Position numbers and translations under genes: made by a program. Shown in pieces: positions 1 to 8,183 of a stretch of DNA of 64,000 nucleotides (its first letter is position 1; each line of letters begins with the position of its first letter). Source of the DNA: Arthrobacter sp. 135MFCol5.1 (GTDB lineage: Bacteria; Actinomycetota; Actinomycetes; Actinomycetales; Micrococcaceae); assembly GCF_000374865.1 (NCBI RefSeq), contig NZ_KB895452.1, positions 124,001 through 188,000 of the forward strand, given 5' to 3'. The notes beneath the pieces were generated by a model. That model was not told the origin of the DNA and made no database searches. It was given only the letters and a program-made list of their open reading frames with translations.

Positions 1-215
1 CCCAGCCGCGGAGTGATGACCTTCACGGAGAGGACGGCCAACGGTGAGATCCGCGGGCCGAAGAGCAGCCGCAGCCAGAACCCGACGGCGATGGCCAGCA
101 GGCCCCACACGGAACCAGTCACTGCCGTGACCACCGAGAGCAGTACCACCAGGGCGGCTGTGGTGCGGGCCGCATACTCGTTGACCGGGTTGGGGAAAGC
201 GAACAAGGAGCTCAT
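1..215 (-). CDS. DUF4395 family membrane protein, C-terminus cut by window edge
   Basis: The reverse strand encodes 71 residues from an ATG at 215 and continues off the left edge, so the C-terminus is missing. The start of the protein reads MSSLFAFPNPVNEYAARTTA, followed by two hydrophobic stretches and the motif GPRISPLAVLS. The FPNPVNE start and the GPxxSPLA motif are typical of the DUF4395 family of small integral membrane proteins, whose function is unknown to me. The start is supported by a TAGCCT -10 element 6 nt upstream, which fits a leaderless transcript; no ribosome binding site is visible. Identification rests on family resemblance only. Confidence 0.72.
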   Translation of the reverse strand, partial: MSSLFAFPNPVNEYAARTTAALVVLLSVVTAVTGSVWGLLAIAVGFWLRLLFGPRISPLAVLSVKVITPRL

Positions 216-221
216 CAGGCA

Positions 222-227
222 AGGCTA
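222..227 (-). promoter_or_regulatory. Leaderless -10 element for DUF4395 gene
   Basis: TAGCCT on the reverse strand ends 6 nt before the ATG at 215. This is the TANNNT spacing expected when transcription begins at the start codon. No clear -35 hexamer was found. Confidence 0.5.
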
Positions 228-295
228 GGAGGGTAGCGCCCGGCGGCCAAGATTTGTTGCGCCCGATGAACCCGGGAGGATACCGCGAGGCCGCC

Positions 296-1363
296 TCAGG
301 CGTTGAGGGCCGGCGCGAAGGCATCCGCTCCGGCGGGTGCGGTGGGGGCGTTCAAGCGGGCCCCGGGGACGGCTGCACTGCCCACCATCTGCAGGAACTC
401 GCCCTCGGACAACACCTCGATGGCCTGCCCGCGGTCATGGAGCTCCAGGACACGCCGCGCCTTCCCGGTCAACCGTCCGGAGCGAAGGTCCGAGGCCACA
501 AACCCGTCCCCCACCACCAGGACGGTGGTGCGGCCGGTCACCCGGCTCTCGGTACGGGCACCGTGGTGGGCCGAGCGGAGTTTGGCGTCCGGGCGGCCGA
601 TGGAAAGCTGCCCGGTGAATACGACGGTCTGGCCGTACAGCGGGTGGCCGGGCTCGGCGTCGGCGTTTGGTTCGGGATTGAGCCCTTCTTCGGGCCAACC
701 GGACTGGAACCGCCGCACCAGCGCCGCGCCGTTGCCTGAGGCGCCGGACATTGCCGCCAGGCTGGGCTTCGACACTTCGCCGGTGGCGGGATCAAACGCC
801 TGCTGGCGCGGCATGGCCAAACCCAGGGACAGGTACAGTTCGGCGATGCTGTTGGCACCGTTGCGGGCTGCAATGTCGATCAGGATGCCGGCGCAGGCCC
901 GGGCATCCTCCGCAGCATCGTGGTGGTTCACCAGCGGCACGCCCGCTTCCTCTGCGGCAAAGGGAAGCGAATTGGAGACCAGCGAATAGCAACGGCGCGA
1001 CAACATGACCGTGCAGACGTAGTCGTAGGCCGGGCCCGGCAGCCCTGACACTTCCAGCGCAGAGCGGATGACGCCCAGGTCGAAGGCTGCGTTGTGCGCG
1101 GCCAGTACGTCCTCGCCGATGAACGCCCCGATTTCAGGGAACAGCTCCCCGAACCGCGGCTGCACCGCAACGTCGGCAGGGGTGATTCCGTGGATCCGGA
1201 CATTGTGGTGGTCAAAGTGGTCGTAGCCGGCCGGCGGCCGCATCAGCCAGGAGGCCTCGTCGACAATCTTGCCGCCCCGTACCTTTGTCAGGCCCACCGA
1301 GCAGGGGGAGCCCCGGAAGCCGTTGGCTGTTTCGAAGTCGATCGCCGTAAAGTCCAAACCCAC
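296..1363 (-). CDS. DEDDh 3'-5' exonuclease with C-terminal BRCT domain
   Basis: This 355-residue protein resembles the DNA polymerase III epsilon-type exonucleases. From the chosen start the DEDDh residues are D9 and E11 (AIDFETAN), D95 (HNAAFD) and H148/D153 (HDAAED), so the nuclease should be active. A BRCT-like domain follows at roughly residues 240-335, starting HPLYGQTVVFTG. It probably trims DNA ends in replication or repair; the BRCT part suggests recruitment to a damage complex. The longer reading frame begins at a GTG at 1372, but a TAAGGT -10 element lies 7 nt before the GTG at 1363 and overlaps the earlier GTG, so 1363 is preferred and gives the usual MGLDFTAIDF start. It is divergent from the DedA gene. 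Confidence 0.88.
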   Translation of the reverse strand: MGLDFTAIDFETANGFRGSPCSVGLTKVRGGKIVDEASWLMRPPAGYDHFDHHNVRIHGITPADVAVQPRFGELFPEIGAFIGEDVLAAHNAAFDLGVIRSALEVSGLPGPAYDYVCTVMLSRRCYSLVSNSLPFAAEEAGVPLVNHHDAAEDARACAGILIDIAARNGANSIAELYLSLGLAMPRQQAFDPATGEVSKPSLAAMSGASGNGAALVRRFQSGWPEEGLNPEPNADAEPGHPLYGQTVVFTGQLSIGRPDAKLRSAHHGARTESRVTGRTTVLVVGDGFVASDLRSGRLTGKARRVLELHDRGQAIEVLSEGEFLQMVGSAAVPGARLNAPTAPAGADAFAPALNA

Positions 1364-1370
1364 GGCCCCC

Positions 1371-1376
1371 ACCTTA
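1371..1376 (-). promoter_or_regulatory. Leaderless -10 element for exonuclease gene
   Basis: TAAGGT on the reverse strand ends 7 nt before the GTG at 1363. It overlaps the alternative upstream GTG at 1372 and so decides the start. Confidence 0.55.
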
Positions 1377-1434
1377 CCGCCGACGGCGGCCCCGGGCCGG
1401 GAGGGACAGGCCCGGGAGGCGCAGGCCGGTCAAG

Positions 1435-1440
1435 TACGCT
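1435..1440 (+). promoter_or_regulatory. Leaderless -10 element for dedA
   Basis: TACGCT ends 6 nt before the GTG at 1447. It sits in the 83-bp divergent region shared with the exonuclease gene and supports the GTG start over the internal ATG at 1462. Confidence 0.5.
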
Positions 1441-1446
1441 TGAGGG

Positions 1447-2256
1447 GTGAACTTTCCTGTGATGAACCACCTCGCTGTGTCCATGCTGGGCGGCGCGGGT
1501 CCGGTGCAGCCGCCAATGGCCTCCTTCCTGCCCGACTGGCTGAACCCCCAGGTCTTCCTGGCCGATCCGGCGCTCGCCCCGTGGGTGGTCCTGCTGGTAT
1601 GCGGCATCGTCTTCGCCGAGACCGGCCTGCTGGTGGGGTTCTTCCTTCCCGGCGACTCCATGCTGTTCACTGCCGGCCTGCTGGTTGCCACGGGCACCAT
1701 CAAGTTCAACATCTGGATCCTGGCCCTGCTGATCGTGGTCTCCGCCATCATCGGCAACCAGGCGGGATACCTGATCGGTTCCAAAGCGGGCCCTGCCCTC
1801 TTCAACAAGCCCGACTCCAAACTCTTCAAGCGCGAGAACGTCGAGAGCGCGCACGCGTTCTTTGAAAAGCATGGCGGCAAGGCGCTTATCCTGGCCCGTT
1901 TCGTTCCCATCATCCGGACCTTTGTCCCCGTGATCGTCGGCGTGGCGCAGATGAGCAAGCGCAAATTCTTCATCTACAACGTCATCGGTGCGGTGCTCTG
2001 GGGTGGCGGCGTGACACTGCTCGGGTTCCTGCTGGGCGACACCGTTCCGTGGGTCCGGGACAACCTGGACATCATCTTCATCGCCATCGTGCTGGTCTCC
2101 GTCGTGCCCATCGGCATTGAACTCCTGCGCGGCATGTCAGCCAGGCGCCAGGCGCAGGCCTACGGCACCGACGCCGTCGACGAATTTATCGAGGAGCACG
2201 GACCCGAAGCGGAGCAGAAGACTCCGCGCAAGCTCCCCGGCGGCCGGCAGGAATAG
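1447..2256 (+). CDS. DedA family membrane protein (SNARE-associated/VTT domain)
   Basis: This 269-residue integral membrane protein carries the hallmarks of the DedA family: FFLPGDSMLFTAGLL after the first helices, GNQAGYLIGSKAGP, then FEKHGGKALILARFVPIIRT in the re-entrant loop region, and a hydrophobic C-terminal helix followed by a charged tail. DedA proteins are thought to be lipid or undecaprenyl-phosphate flippases; the substrate here cannot be told from sequence. A GTG start at 1447 is chosen because a -10 element lies 6 nt upstream; an ATG at 1462 is the alternative. It ends just before a bidirectional terminator. Confidence 0.9.
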   Translation: MNFPVMNHLAVSMLGGAGPVQPPMASFLPDWLNPQVFLADPALAPWVVLLVCGIVFAETGLLVGFFLPGDSMLFTAGLLVATGTIKFNIWILALLIVVSAIIGNQAGYLIGSKAGPALFNKPDSKLFKRENVESAHAFFEKHGGKALILARFVPIIRTFVPVIVGVAQMSKRKFFIYNVIGAVLWGGGVTLLGFLLGDTVPWVRDNLDIIFIAIVLVSVVPIGIELLRGMSARRQAQAYGTDAVDEFIEEHGPEAEQKTPRKLPGGRQE

Positions 2257-2274
2257 TCCGGCCCCACATCCGGA

Positions 2275-2309
2275 AAAAGGTGCGCACCCCGGCGGGATGC
2301 GCACCTTTT
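2275..2309. terminator. Bidirectional intrinsic terminator between dedA and rdgB
   Basis: A perfect 12-bp inverted repeat (AAAAGGTGCGCA and its complement) surrounds an 11-nt loop. It gives a GC stem with a T-run on both strands, between the convergent dedA and rdgB genes. Confidence 0.85.
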
Positions 2310-2333
2310 CTGTTGTGCGGCGTGCCGCTACCT

Positions 2334-2981
2334 TCAGCCCGTTGCTTCCAGGGCTGCCACGATGGCGGGCAGCAGGGCACGGAAGGCCTTGCCGCGGTGG
2401 CTGATGGCGTTCTTCTCGTCGGCGGAGAGCTCGGCGCAGCTCCGGTTCTCACCGGCCGGCTGCAGCACCGGATCGTAGCCGAAGCCGCCGGCACCCCGGG
2501 GTTCGCGCAGGAGGACGCCCTCCAGCTGGCCGTACTCCACCACCTCGCGGCCCGGCCCTGCGGTGCCGGCGGGCACTGCCAGGGCTGCCGCGCAGACGAA
2601 CGCCGCGCCGCGATGCTCATCGGGAACGTCCGACAGCTGGTTCAGCAGCAGTTCAAGATTGGCGGCGTCGTCACCGTGCCGTCCCGCCCAGCGGGCGGAG
2701 AAGATGCCCGGCGCCCCGCCCATGACATCCACGGCAAGCCCGGAGTCGTCGGCGATGGCCACCAGGCCGGTGGCCCCGGCCACCGCCCGGGCCTTCAGCA
2801 GCGAATTCTCGGCAAAGGTCACCCCGGTTTCGACGACGTCCGGCGCACCTGCCGCCGCAGCGTCCACCACCTGGGTGTCGACGTCGAGCCCGGGCACCTG
2901 CCCGCGCAGCAGTTCACGGAGTTCGCGCAGTTTCCCGGCGTTGTGCGTGGCGAGCACGAGCTTGGGTGAGGGTGCACTCAC
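2334..2981 (-). CDS. rdgB: XTP/dITP pyrophosphatase (non-canonical purine NTP hydrolase)
   Basis: This 215-residue HAM1/RdgB protein hydrolyses dITP, XTP and ITP to monophosphates and so keeps deaminated purines out of DNA. The substrate-binding start [18 protein letters not shown] is intact, as are the family motifs [21 protein letters not shown] and GGFGYDPV near the C-terminus, and [10 protein letters not shown]. The GTG start overlaps the stop codon of rph by 4 nt (GTGA), so the two are translationally coupled. The rph-rdgB pair is conserved in actinobacteria, including Mycobacterium tuberculosis (Rv1340-Rv1341). Confidence 0.95.
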   Translation of the reverse strand: MSAPSPKLVLATHNAGKLRELRELLRGQVPGLDVDTQVVDAAAAGAPDVVETGVTFAENSLLKARAVAGATGLVAIADDSGLAVDVMGGAPGIFSARWAGRHGDDAANLELLLNQLSDVPDEHRGAAFVCAAALAVPAGTAGPGREVVEYGQLEGVLLREPRGAGGFGYDPVLQPAGENRSCAELSADEKNAISHRGKAFRALLPAIVAALEATG

Positions 2982-3736
2982 AGGGCGTCCGCCAAGGTTT
3001 CGCGCTGGATGGCGGCCAGCTGCGTGGTGCCCAGCAGGGCCAGGTCCAGGAGCTGGTTCAGCTCCTCCCGGTCAAACGGGGCGCCTTCCGCTGTGCCCTG
3101 GACCTCGACGAATTTGCCGGAGCCGGTGACCACGACATTCATGTCTGTTTCGGCCCGGACGTCCTCCACGTACGGCAGGTCCAGCATGGGAACGCCGTCG
3201 ATGATACCGACCGAGACGGCGGCAATGGTGTCGAGGAGTGGCTGGGCGTTCTTGGCGATGAGCTTGGTGTCGCGGGCGAACCGGATGGCGTCCGCCAGCG
3301 CCACGTAGGCCCCGGTGATAGCGGCGGTGCGTGTGCCGCCGTCGGCCTGCAGCACGTCGCAGTCCAGCACGATGGTGTTTTCGCCCAGCGCCTTGGTGTC
3401 GATGATGGAGCGCAGCGAACGCCCGATCAGGCGCGAGATCTCGTGGGTGCGGCCGCCAATCTTGCCCTTGACCGATTCCCGGTCCGAGCGCGTATTGGTG
3501 GCCCGGGGCAGCATGGCATACTCGGCGGTGACCCAGCCGCGGCCTTCGCCTTTGAGCCAGCGGGGAACGCCGGCAGTCAGGGAGGCCGTGCACAGCACCC
3601 GGGTGTTGCCGAACTCGATCAGTGCCGATCCCTCAGCCTGGTTGGACCATCCGCGGGTGATGCTGATGGGCCTGAGCTGGTCGGGGGCACGGCCGTCGGC
3701 GCGCACGATGGGCACTGCAGTTGCTTCAGATGTCAT
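2978..3736 (-). CDS. rph: Ribonuclease PH
   Basis: This 252-residue phosphorolytic 3'-5' exoribonuclease trims tRNA 3' ends and leaves nucleoside diphosphates. Family motifs visible are the [20 protein letters not shown] start region, [20 protein letters not shown] and [22 protein letters not shown], at normal spacing and normal family length. It is followed by rdgB with a 4-nt overlap. A TAAGCT element 6 nt before the ATG suggests a leaderless transcript starting here, although the hydrolase and murI genes immediately upstream could also read through. Confidence 0.96.
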   Translation of the reverse strand: MTSEATAVPIVRADGRAPDQLRPISITRGWSNQAEGSALIEFGNTRVLCTASLTAGVPRWLKGEGRGWVTAEYAMLPRATNTRSDRESVKGKIGGRTHEISRLIGRSLRSIIDTKALGENTIVLDCDVLQADGGTRTAAITGAYVALADAIRFARDTKLIAKNAQPLLDTIAAVSVGIIDGVPMLDLPYVEDVRAETDMNVVVTGSGKFVEVQGTAEGAPFDREELNQLLDLALLGTTQLAAIQRETLADAL

Positions 3737-3742
3737 GCCCTT

Positions 3743-3748
3743 AGCTTA
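3743..3748 (-). promoter_or_regulatory. Possible leaderless -10 element for rph
   Basis: TAAGCT on the reverse strand ends 6 nt before the rph ATG, in the 29-nt gap after the upstream hydrolase gene. Confidence 0.4.
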
Positions 3749-3765
3749 TCGAGTGCGGCCCGCCG

Positions 3766-4563
3766 CTAGATGGCGTAGTGGACACCGGCCACTGCCACGG
3801 CCACGTCGCCGGGAAAAACCGGCCGGGCCTCGGCCATGACGGTGGTGGGCGATGTCCACACCGGAATGTGGGTCAGCAGGAGCCGGCGGGCCCCGGCCAC
3901 GGCTGCGGTCTCCCCCGCCCGCTTTCCGGTCAGGTGCACGTCCTTGATGCCGTCGTCACGGCCCTCTTCGAAGGCTGCCTCGCACAGGAACAGGTCCGCG
4001 TCCTTGGCGGCTTCCTCAAGCCCGGCGCAGGAGTCGGTGTCGCCGGAGTACGTGAGCGTCCGGGTGACGGGGACGCCGTCCTTGCCGGGTTCCACCACCT
4101 CCACCCGCAGGGCGTAGGCCTCCTCGATGGGGTGGTTGACGGCGAAGGGCGTGACGGTAAACGGCCCCACGGTCACGGGTTCACGTTCGGTCCAGTTGCT
4201 GAAATCGAATTCCTCGTGCATGCCGGGATCCGGGTCCAGGCCGTAGGCGGTGGCCATCCGGTTGGCCGTCGCGGCAGGGCCCCACACCGGGATGCGGCCG
4301 CGGCCCCAGCCGCCGGGCTTCCAGCGGATGGCGACGTGCAGGCCGCACAAGTCCATGCAGTGGTCCGGGTGCAGGTGGGTGAGGAAGATGGCGTCGATGT
4401 CCTCCAGGTCGGTGTACCGCTGGATGGCGCCCAGCGCACCGCTGCCGAGGTCCATCACCACCTTCCAGGTCCGCTCGCCGTCGGTGGCGGTCAGCAGGTA
4501 GCACGACGCCGGGGAGCCGGGCCCGGGGAAGGAGCCAGTGCACCCCACGATGGTCAGCTTCAC
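3766..4563 (-). CDS. Metallo-beta-lactamase-fold hydrolase, probable Rv1339-type cyclic nucleotide phosphodiesterase
   Basis: This 265-residue protein has the metallo-beta-lactamase metal site HLHPDH (H63, H65, D67, H68), then later metal-ligand regions [17 protein letters not shown] and LLLTHIP, as in the RNase Z/class II phosphodiesterase branch. The gene lies between murI and rph, exactly where Mycobacterium tuberculosis has Rv1339, which has been reported as an atypical class II cAMP phosphodiesterase. By position and length this is its orthologue, but the substrate here is inferred. The true start is the GTG at 4563, which overlaps the murI stop by 4 nt (GTGA); the longer open frame upstream is out-of-frame reading of murI. 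Confidence 0.8.
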   Translation of the reverse strand: MKLTIVGCTGSFPGPGSPASCYLLTATDGERTWKVVMDLGSGALGAIQRYTDLEDIDAIFLTHLHPDHCMDLCGLHVAIRWKPGGWGRGRIPVWGPAATANRMATAYGLDPDPGMHEEFDFSNWTEREPVTVGPFTVTPFAVNHPIEEAYALRVEVVEPGKDGVPVTRTLTYSGDTDSCAGLEEAAKDADLFLCEAAFEEGRDDGIKDVHLTGKRAGETAAVAGARRLLLTHIPVWTSPTTVMAEARPVFPGDVAVAVAGVHYAI

Positions 4564-5588
4564 GGGCGGGGTCCTCCGGCTCGGCCTGCGTCGGCGAGTC
4601 CGCCGCCTACGAAATTGGAGATCCGGGGGCGTCCGCGCGCGGCCTGTGCGGCGGCAATCATTTCCGGCGTGATGCGGGCGAGGCTGCCGGTGGGGTATTG
4701 CGCGGCGACGTGGTCCACGTGCCGGACGGAGAGGACCTCGGGGCCCAGGAACCTCCGGGCGAGCGCCTCGAACTGGCCGGCGTCGCCGGTGGCCACGAAG
4801 TGGTGCTCGGGCGGGGTGCCGGACGGGCGTTGCAGGTTGTGGGTGGCCAGCGCGCGGTAGACGTCTTTGGCTGTCTCCTCGGCGCTGGAAACCAAGGTGA
4901 CGTCCGCGCCCATCACGTAGGAGATGACGCCGGTCAGCAGCGGGTAGTGCGTGCAGCCCAGGACCACCGTGTCCACCCCGGCGGCCTTGAGGGGCGCCAG
5001 GTATTCCTCTGCGACGGCCAAGAGCGCCGGCCCGGTGGTGATGCCGGCCTCGACATAGCTGACGAATTCGGGGCATGCCACGGACGTGATGTCCAGGTCC
5101 GGCGCGGCGGCGAAAGTGTCCTCGTACGCGCGCGAGCCCACCGTGGCGGAGGTGCCGATCACGCCGATTTTCCCGCTGCGGGTGGCGGCGACGGCGCGGC
5201 GCACGGCGGGCTGGATGACCTCGATGACGGGGATGCCGTATTTGGCGGTGTACCGCTCGCGGGCGTCCCGAAGGACCGCGGCCGACGCCGAGTTGCAGGC
5301 GATGGTGAGCAGCTTGACACCGGAGTCCACCAGTTCGTCCATCACGCCCAGGGCGTTGGCGCGCACCTCGGCGATGGGCAGCGGGCCGTACGGTCCGTGG
5401 GCGGTATCGCCGACGTAGAGGATCGATTCGTTGGGCAGCTGGTCAATGATGGAGCGGGCCACGGTGAGCCCGCCAACACCGGAGTCGAAGACGCCGATGG
5501 GCCGGGTTTCCGGTGCGGCGGCCGGGAGGTCGCCGTCGCCGGCAGGCTGCGCATCCAACGTCGGGTCCGTGCTCGAGGCTGTTGTCAT
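4560..5588 (-). CDS. murI: Glutamate racemase
   Basis: This 342-residue cytoplasmic enzyme makes D-glutamate for peptidoglycan. The two catalytic cysteines are present, C98 in [10 protein letters not shown] and the second in [11 protein letters not shown], together with the substrate loop [14 protein letters not shown]. The N-terminal 28 residues before RPIGVFDSG are a non-conserved extension. A start at 5588 is preferred because a TATCCT element lies just upstream; an in-frame ATG at 5630 would add 14 residues but has no visible ribosome binding site. It is first in the murI-hydrolase-rph-rdgB operon. Confidence 0.94.
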   Translation of the reverse strand: MTTASSTDPTLDAQPAGDGDLPAAAPETRPIGVFDSGVGGLTVARSIIDQLPNESILYVGDTAHGPYGPLPIAEVRANALGVMDELVDSGVKLLTIACNSASAAVLRDARERYTAKYGIPVIEVIQPAVRRAVAATRSGKIGVIGTSATVGSRAYEDTFAAAPDLDITSVACPEFVSYVEAGITTGPALLAVAEEYLAPLKAAGVDTVVLGCTHYPLLTGVISYVMGADVTLVSSAEETAKDVYRALATHNLQRPSGTPPEHHFVATGDAGQFEALARRFLGPEVLSVRHVDHVAAQYPTGSLARITPEMIAAAQAARGRPRISNFVGGGLADAGRAGGPRP

Positions 5589-5597
5589 GATTATTCG

Positions 5598-5603
5598 AGG
5601 ATA
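5598..5603 (-). promoter_or_regulatory. -10 element for murI operon
   Basis: TATCCT on the reverse strand lies 9 nt before the ATG at 5588. This would give a leader of only a few nucleotides. Confidence 0.45.
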
Positions 5604-5693
5604 GGTCTTCCCGGAAGGCTCAGCCATCATCTTGTGTCCAGCGACTCATGTCGAATGTGTCACAACCAACGGCCTCCCCCTGGCCGCCGCAGC

Positions 5694-6260
5694 TCACCGG
5701 CGGGTTTCCAGGGACTGCAGCATGGCCTGGACCACGGACTCTTGAAGCCACGTGGTGAAGTTGTAAACCAGGGCCAGGTAGCTTTCCACATCCTCGGCCT
5801 GGGACCAGTCCTGCATGCGGTGGACGTGTTCGGCGTCGGCCTCGTCGCGGATGTCCAGCCGCTCTGCCAGGACGAGCCGGACGTCATTGAGCGCCATGGA
5901 CCAGTGCTTTGCCCCCTCCGGCGTCAGGACGATCTCATCCTTGTCCAGGTCCAGCGCCGCCGCACGGAGCGCCCCGATTTTTGTTTCCCGCAGCGAGCGC
6001 TCGGTGAGCTGGCGGAACTCCAGGGACGCGGCGTCGTCGTTCTTCGAGATGTTGGGAAGGAGCCGCTTGACCGCGCGGTCCGTAGGTTCGGCAACGTCCA
6101 TGTCCAGGCCAATGAGGGCAGCCAGCGGGTCCTGTCCGTCGCGTTCCTCCGGCTGGAGCATGGAGATAACGTCATCGATCAGGCTGCGCAGCAGGTCCCG
6201 TTCGGCAGGTTCCAGGAACCCGGTGATGCCCTTGAGGCCGTATTTGAATGCCTTAGCCAC
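5694..6260 (-). CDS. DUF2017 family protein
   Basis: This 188-residue soluble protein starts MAKAFKYGLKGITGFLEPAE and is largely helical and charged, with no cysteine cluster or membrane segment. It matches the DUF2017 family, which is nearly always encoded next to clpS in actinobacteria (Rv1332 beside Rv1331 in M. tuberculosis). Its start overlaps the end of clpS by 8 nt, so the two are co-transcribed and probably coupled. The function is unknown; the context suggests a link to the ClpS/ClpCP N-end-rule pathway, which is inference. Confidence 0.85.
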   Translation of the reverse strand: MAKAFKYGLKGITGFLEPAERDLLRSLIDDVISMLQPEERDGQDPLAALIGLDMDVAEPTDRAVKRLLPNISKNDDAASLEFRQLTERSLRETKIGALRAAALDLDKDEIVLTPEGAKHWSMALNDVRLVLAERLDIRDEADAEHVHRMQDWSQAEDVESYLALVYNFTTWLQESVVQAMLQSLETRR

Positions 6261-6636
6261 GCTTCCCCTTACCCTGGCCCGGACCGCCGGACTTCCCGGT
6301 TTTGCCGCCGTGGCCGCCGCTGGCCTTTTCCACCGTGGCCCACAACCCGAACCCGTGCATCGCCACCGCGTGGCGTTCCACCTGTTCCTTGCTGCCTGCG
6401 GCCACGATCGAGCGGCCCTTCTTGTGGACCTCCATCATGAGCTTGTTGGCTTTGGTCTCGGAGTAGCCGAAGTAGCTTTGGAAGACGTAGCTCACGTAGC
6501 TCATGAGATTGACGGGATCGTTCCAGATCACCAGGTTCCAGGGGATGTCCGGAGCGGTGAGGGAGTCGGTGGACTCCGCTGTGCCGGTCCGGACGCCCTC
6601 CCGTGTATCGGGGCCGGGCGCAACGCTTATGGTCAT
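6253..6636 (-). CDS. clpS: ATP-dependent Clp protease adaptor ClpS
   Basis: This 127-residue adaptor delivers N-degron substrates to the Clp ATPase. The core NLVIWNDPVNLMSYVSYVFQ, then KANKLMMEVHKKGRS and ERHAVAMHGFGLWATVE, is the conserved ClpS fold, including the N-degron-binding NDP stretch and the histidine of the VHxxG motif. An approximately 30-residue variable N-terminal arm precedes the core and a Gly/Lys-rich tail follows it. The start at 6636 is fixed by a TAGAAT element 6 nt upstream. It is divergent from pncB, separated by a tandem repeat, and overlaps the DUF2017 gene downstream. Confidence 0.95.
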   Translation of the reverse strand: MTISVAPGPDTREGVRTGTAESTDSLTAPDIPWNLVIWNDPVNLMSYVSYVFQSYFGYSETKANKLMMEVHKKGRSIVAAGSKEQVERHAVAMHGFGLWATVEKASGGHGGKTGKSGGPGQGKGKRG

Positions 6637-6642
6637 CTGTCC

Positions 6643-6648
6643 ATTCTA
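6643..6648 (-). promoter_or_regulatory. Leaderless -10 element for clpS
   Basis: TAGAAT on the reverse strand ends 6 nt before the clpS ATG. The corresponding -35 position falls inside the first copy of the 59-bp tandem repeat. Confidence 0.6.
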
Positions 6649-6651
6649 TGG

Positions 6652-6828
6652 GTGGGCCCACACAGGCGAGGGCCCCACGGCGAAGCGAAGCGAGACGAGG
6701 GAGCCGGTGGGTGGGCCCACACAGGCGAGGGCCCCACGGCGAAGCGAAGCGAGACGAGGGAGCCGGTGGGTGGGCCCACACCGGCGAGGGCCCCACGGCG
6801 AAGCGAAGCGAGACGAGGGAGCCGGTGG
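6652..6828. repeat. Three tandem copies of a 59-bp unit between clpS and pncB
   Basis: Three head-to-tail copies begin at 6652, 6711 and 6770. Each starts GTGGGCCCACACAGGCGA and ends GAGGGAGCCGGTGG. The first two are identical; the third differs by one base (ACACCGG instead of ACACAGG). Each copy opens with the palindrome GTGGGCCCAC and contains GGGCCCCAC and a direct GCGAAGCGAAGCGAGACGAG stretch. Because 59 is not a multiple of 3, the unit reads open in several frames by composition only. It fills almost the whole gap between the two divergent -10 elements. Confidence 0.95.
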
Positions 6829-6832
6829 GGAC

Positions 6833-6838
6833 TAGAGT
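6833..6838 (+). promoter_or_regulatory. Leaderless -10 element for pncB
   Basis: TAGAGT ends 7 nt before the GTG at 6846, immediately downstream of the last repeat copy. It argues against any start inside the repeats. Confidence 0.55.
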
Positions 6839-6845
6839 GACTTTC

Positions 6846-8174
6846 GTGAGCACCTCCGCCGGCTGGGACCATCCCCGCACGTCCTTTTACACCGACCATT
6901 ACGAGCTGACCATGCTGCAGGCGTCCCTCCATTCGGGGGCGGCGCACCGCAAATCGGTGTTCGAGGCCTTCGCCCGGCGGCTGCCGGACGGCCGGCGCTA
7001 CGGAATTGTGGCGGGTACCGGCCGCCTGCTGGAGGGCATCGCAAGCTTCCGCTTCGGCGAGGCTGAGCTGGACTTCCTGGAACGTACCAGGGTGGTCAAC
7101 CGGGAAACCCTGGAGTACCTGGCCAACTACAGGTTCTCCGGGGACATCTGGGGCTACGCGGAGGGCGAAGCCTACTTCCCGAACTCCCCCATCCTGATCG
7201 TCGAGGCCTCCTTCGCCGAGGCGTGCATGCTTGAGACATACCTGCTCTCCGTCCTGAACCACGACAGCGCCATTGCCTCCGCAGCGTCCCGGATGGTCAG
7301 CGCGGCCGGCGGCCGGCCGTGCATCGAAATGGGTTCGCGCCGGACGCACGAGGAGGCTGCGGCGTCCGCCGCGCGGGCTGCCGTGATCGCCGGCTTTGAC
7401 AGCACCTCCAACCTGGAAGCGGGCGCACGCTACGGCATCCGCACGGTGGGTACGGCCGCGCACTCGTTCACGCTGCTGCACGATAACGAGCGGGCGGCTT
7501 TCGAGGCCCAGATCGCGTCGCTGGGCGAAGGCACGTCCCTGTTGGTGGACACATACGACGTCGAGAAGGCAGTCCGCACGGCAGTGGACCTGGCAGGGCC
7601 ACGGCTGGGCGCGGTCCGGCTGGACTCCGGCGACCTCGTCGCCCAGGCACAGTGGGTACGCCGGCTGCTCGACGACCTCGGTAACGAGCACACGAAGATC
7701 GTGGTCACGTCGGACCTTGATGAGTACGCCATCGCTGCGCTGCAGTCCGCTCCCGTTGATTCCTACGGCGTGGGGACCTCACTGGTCACCGGCTCCGGGG
7801 CTCCCACGGCCAGCATGGTCTACAAGCTGGTCAGCAGGACGGACGACGCCGGAAACTTCGTCTCCGTGGCCAAGGCGGCCAAGAACAAGGCCAGCGTGGG
7901 CGGCCGGAAGTATGCGTTGCGGAAACTGGACGAGCGCGGCACCGCCACGGCCGAGGTTGTGGGGGTGGGCCACCGGCCGGAGGATGACGGCAACGACCGG
8001 CCGCTGCTGCAGCAGTTCATGAAGAACGGCGAACTGCTACCGGGATGGACCGGGCACGAAGGCGTGGTCCGCGCACGGCAGCGGCACGCCGATTCCATGG
8101 CGGAGCTCCCCCCAGTGGTGAACCGCCTTCAGCGGGGCGAGCCCGCCATTCCCACGTTCTATGAAGACCACTGA
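6846..8174 (+). CDS. pncB: Nicotinate phosphoribosyltransferase
   Basis: This 442-residue enzyme converts nicotinate and PRPP to nicotinate mononucleotide in NAD salvage. Family motifs include the N-terminal TSFYTDHYELTMLQ, EASFAEACMLETYLL, EMGSRRTHEEAA, GTAAHSF with the conserved histidine, and VRLDSGDL. The GTG start at 6846 follows a -10 element by 7 nt. A longer frame runs upstream through the tandem repeat but has no family similarity there. It is followed after 9 nt by pncA, so both steps from nicotinamide to NaMN are co-transcribed. Confidence 0.95.
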   Translation: MSTSAGWDHPRTSFYTDHYELTMLQASLHSGAAHRKSVFEAFARRLPDGRRYGIVAGTGRLLEGIASFRFGEAELDFLERTRVVNRETLEYLANYRFSGDIWGYAEGEAYFPNSPILIVEASFAEACMLETYLLSVLNHDSAIASAASRMVSAAGGRPCIEMGSRRTHEEAAASAARAAVIAGFDSTSNLEAGARYGIRTVGTAAHSFTLLHDNERAAFEAQIASLGEGTSLLVDTYDVEKAVRTAVDLAGPRLGAVRLDSGDLVAQAQWVRRLLDDLGNEHTKIVVTSDLDEYAIAALQSAPVDSYGVGTSLVTGSGAPTASMVYKLVSRTDDAGNFVSVAKAAKNKASVGGRKYALRKLDERGTATAEVVGVGHRPEDDGNDRPLLQQFMKNGELLPGWTGHEGVVRARQRHADSMAELPPVVNRLQRGEPAIPTFYEDH

Positions 8175-8183
8175 GGAGGACTG

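Noticed and set aside
4564..5076. N-terminal extension of the metallo-beta-lactamase-fold hydrolase
   Set aside because: It is an out-of-frame reading of murI. The GTG at 4563 overlaps the murI stop and begins the conserved domain.
4698..6440. 580-codon forward open frame
   Set aside because: It lies antisense to murI and DUF2017, which have clear family motifs. The product is His/Gly/Arg-rich with no domain, as expected of a GC-rich shadow frame.
6652..6828. Possible CRISPR array
   Set aside because: The copies are contiguous with no unique spacers, only three in number, and no cas genes are present.
6603..6845. In-frame extension of pncB through the tandem repeat
   Set aside because: The -10 box 7 nt before the GTG at 6846 fixes the start. 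The extension consists only of repeat-encoded peptide and lies upstream of the transcription start.
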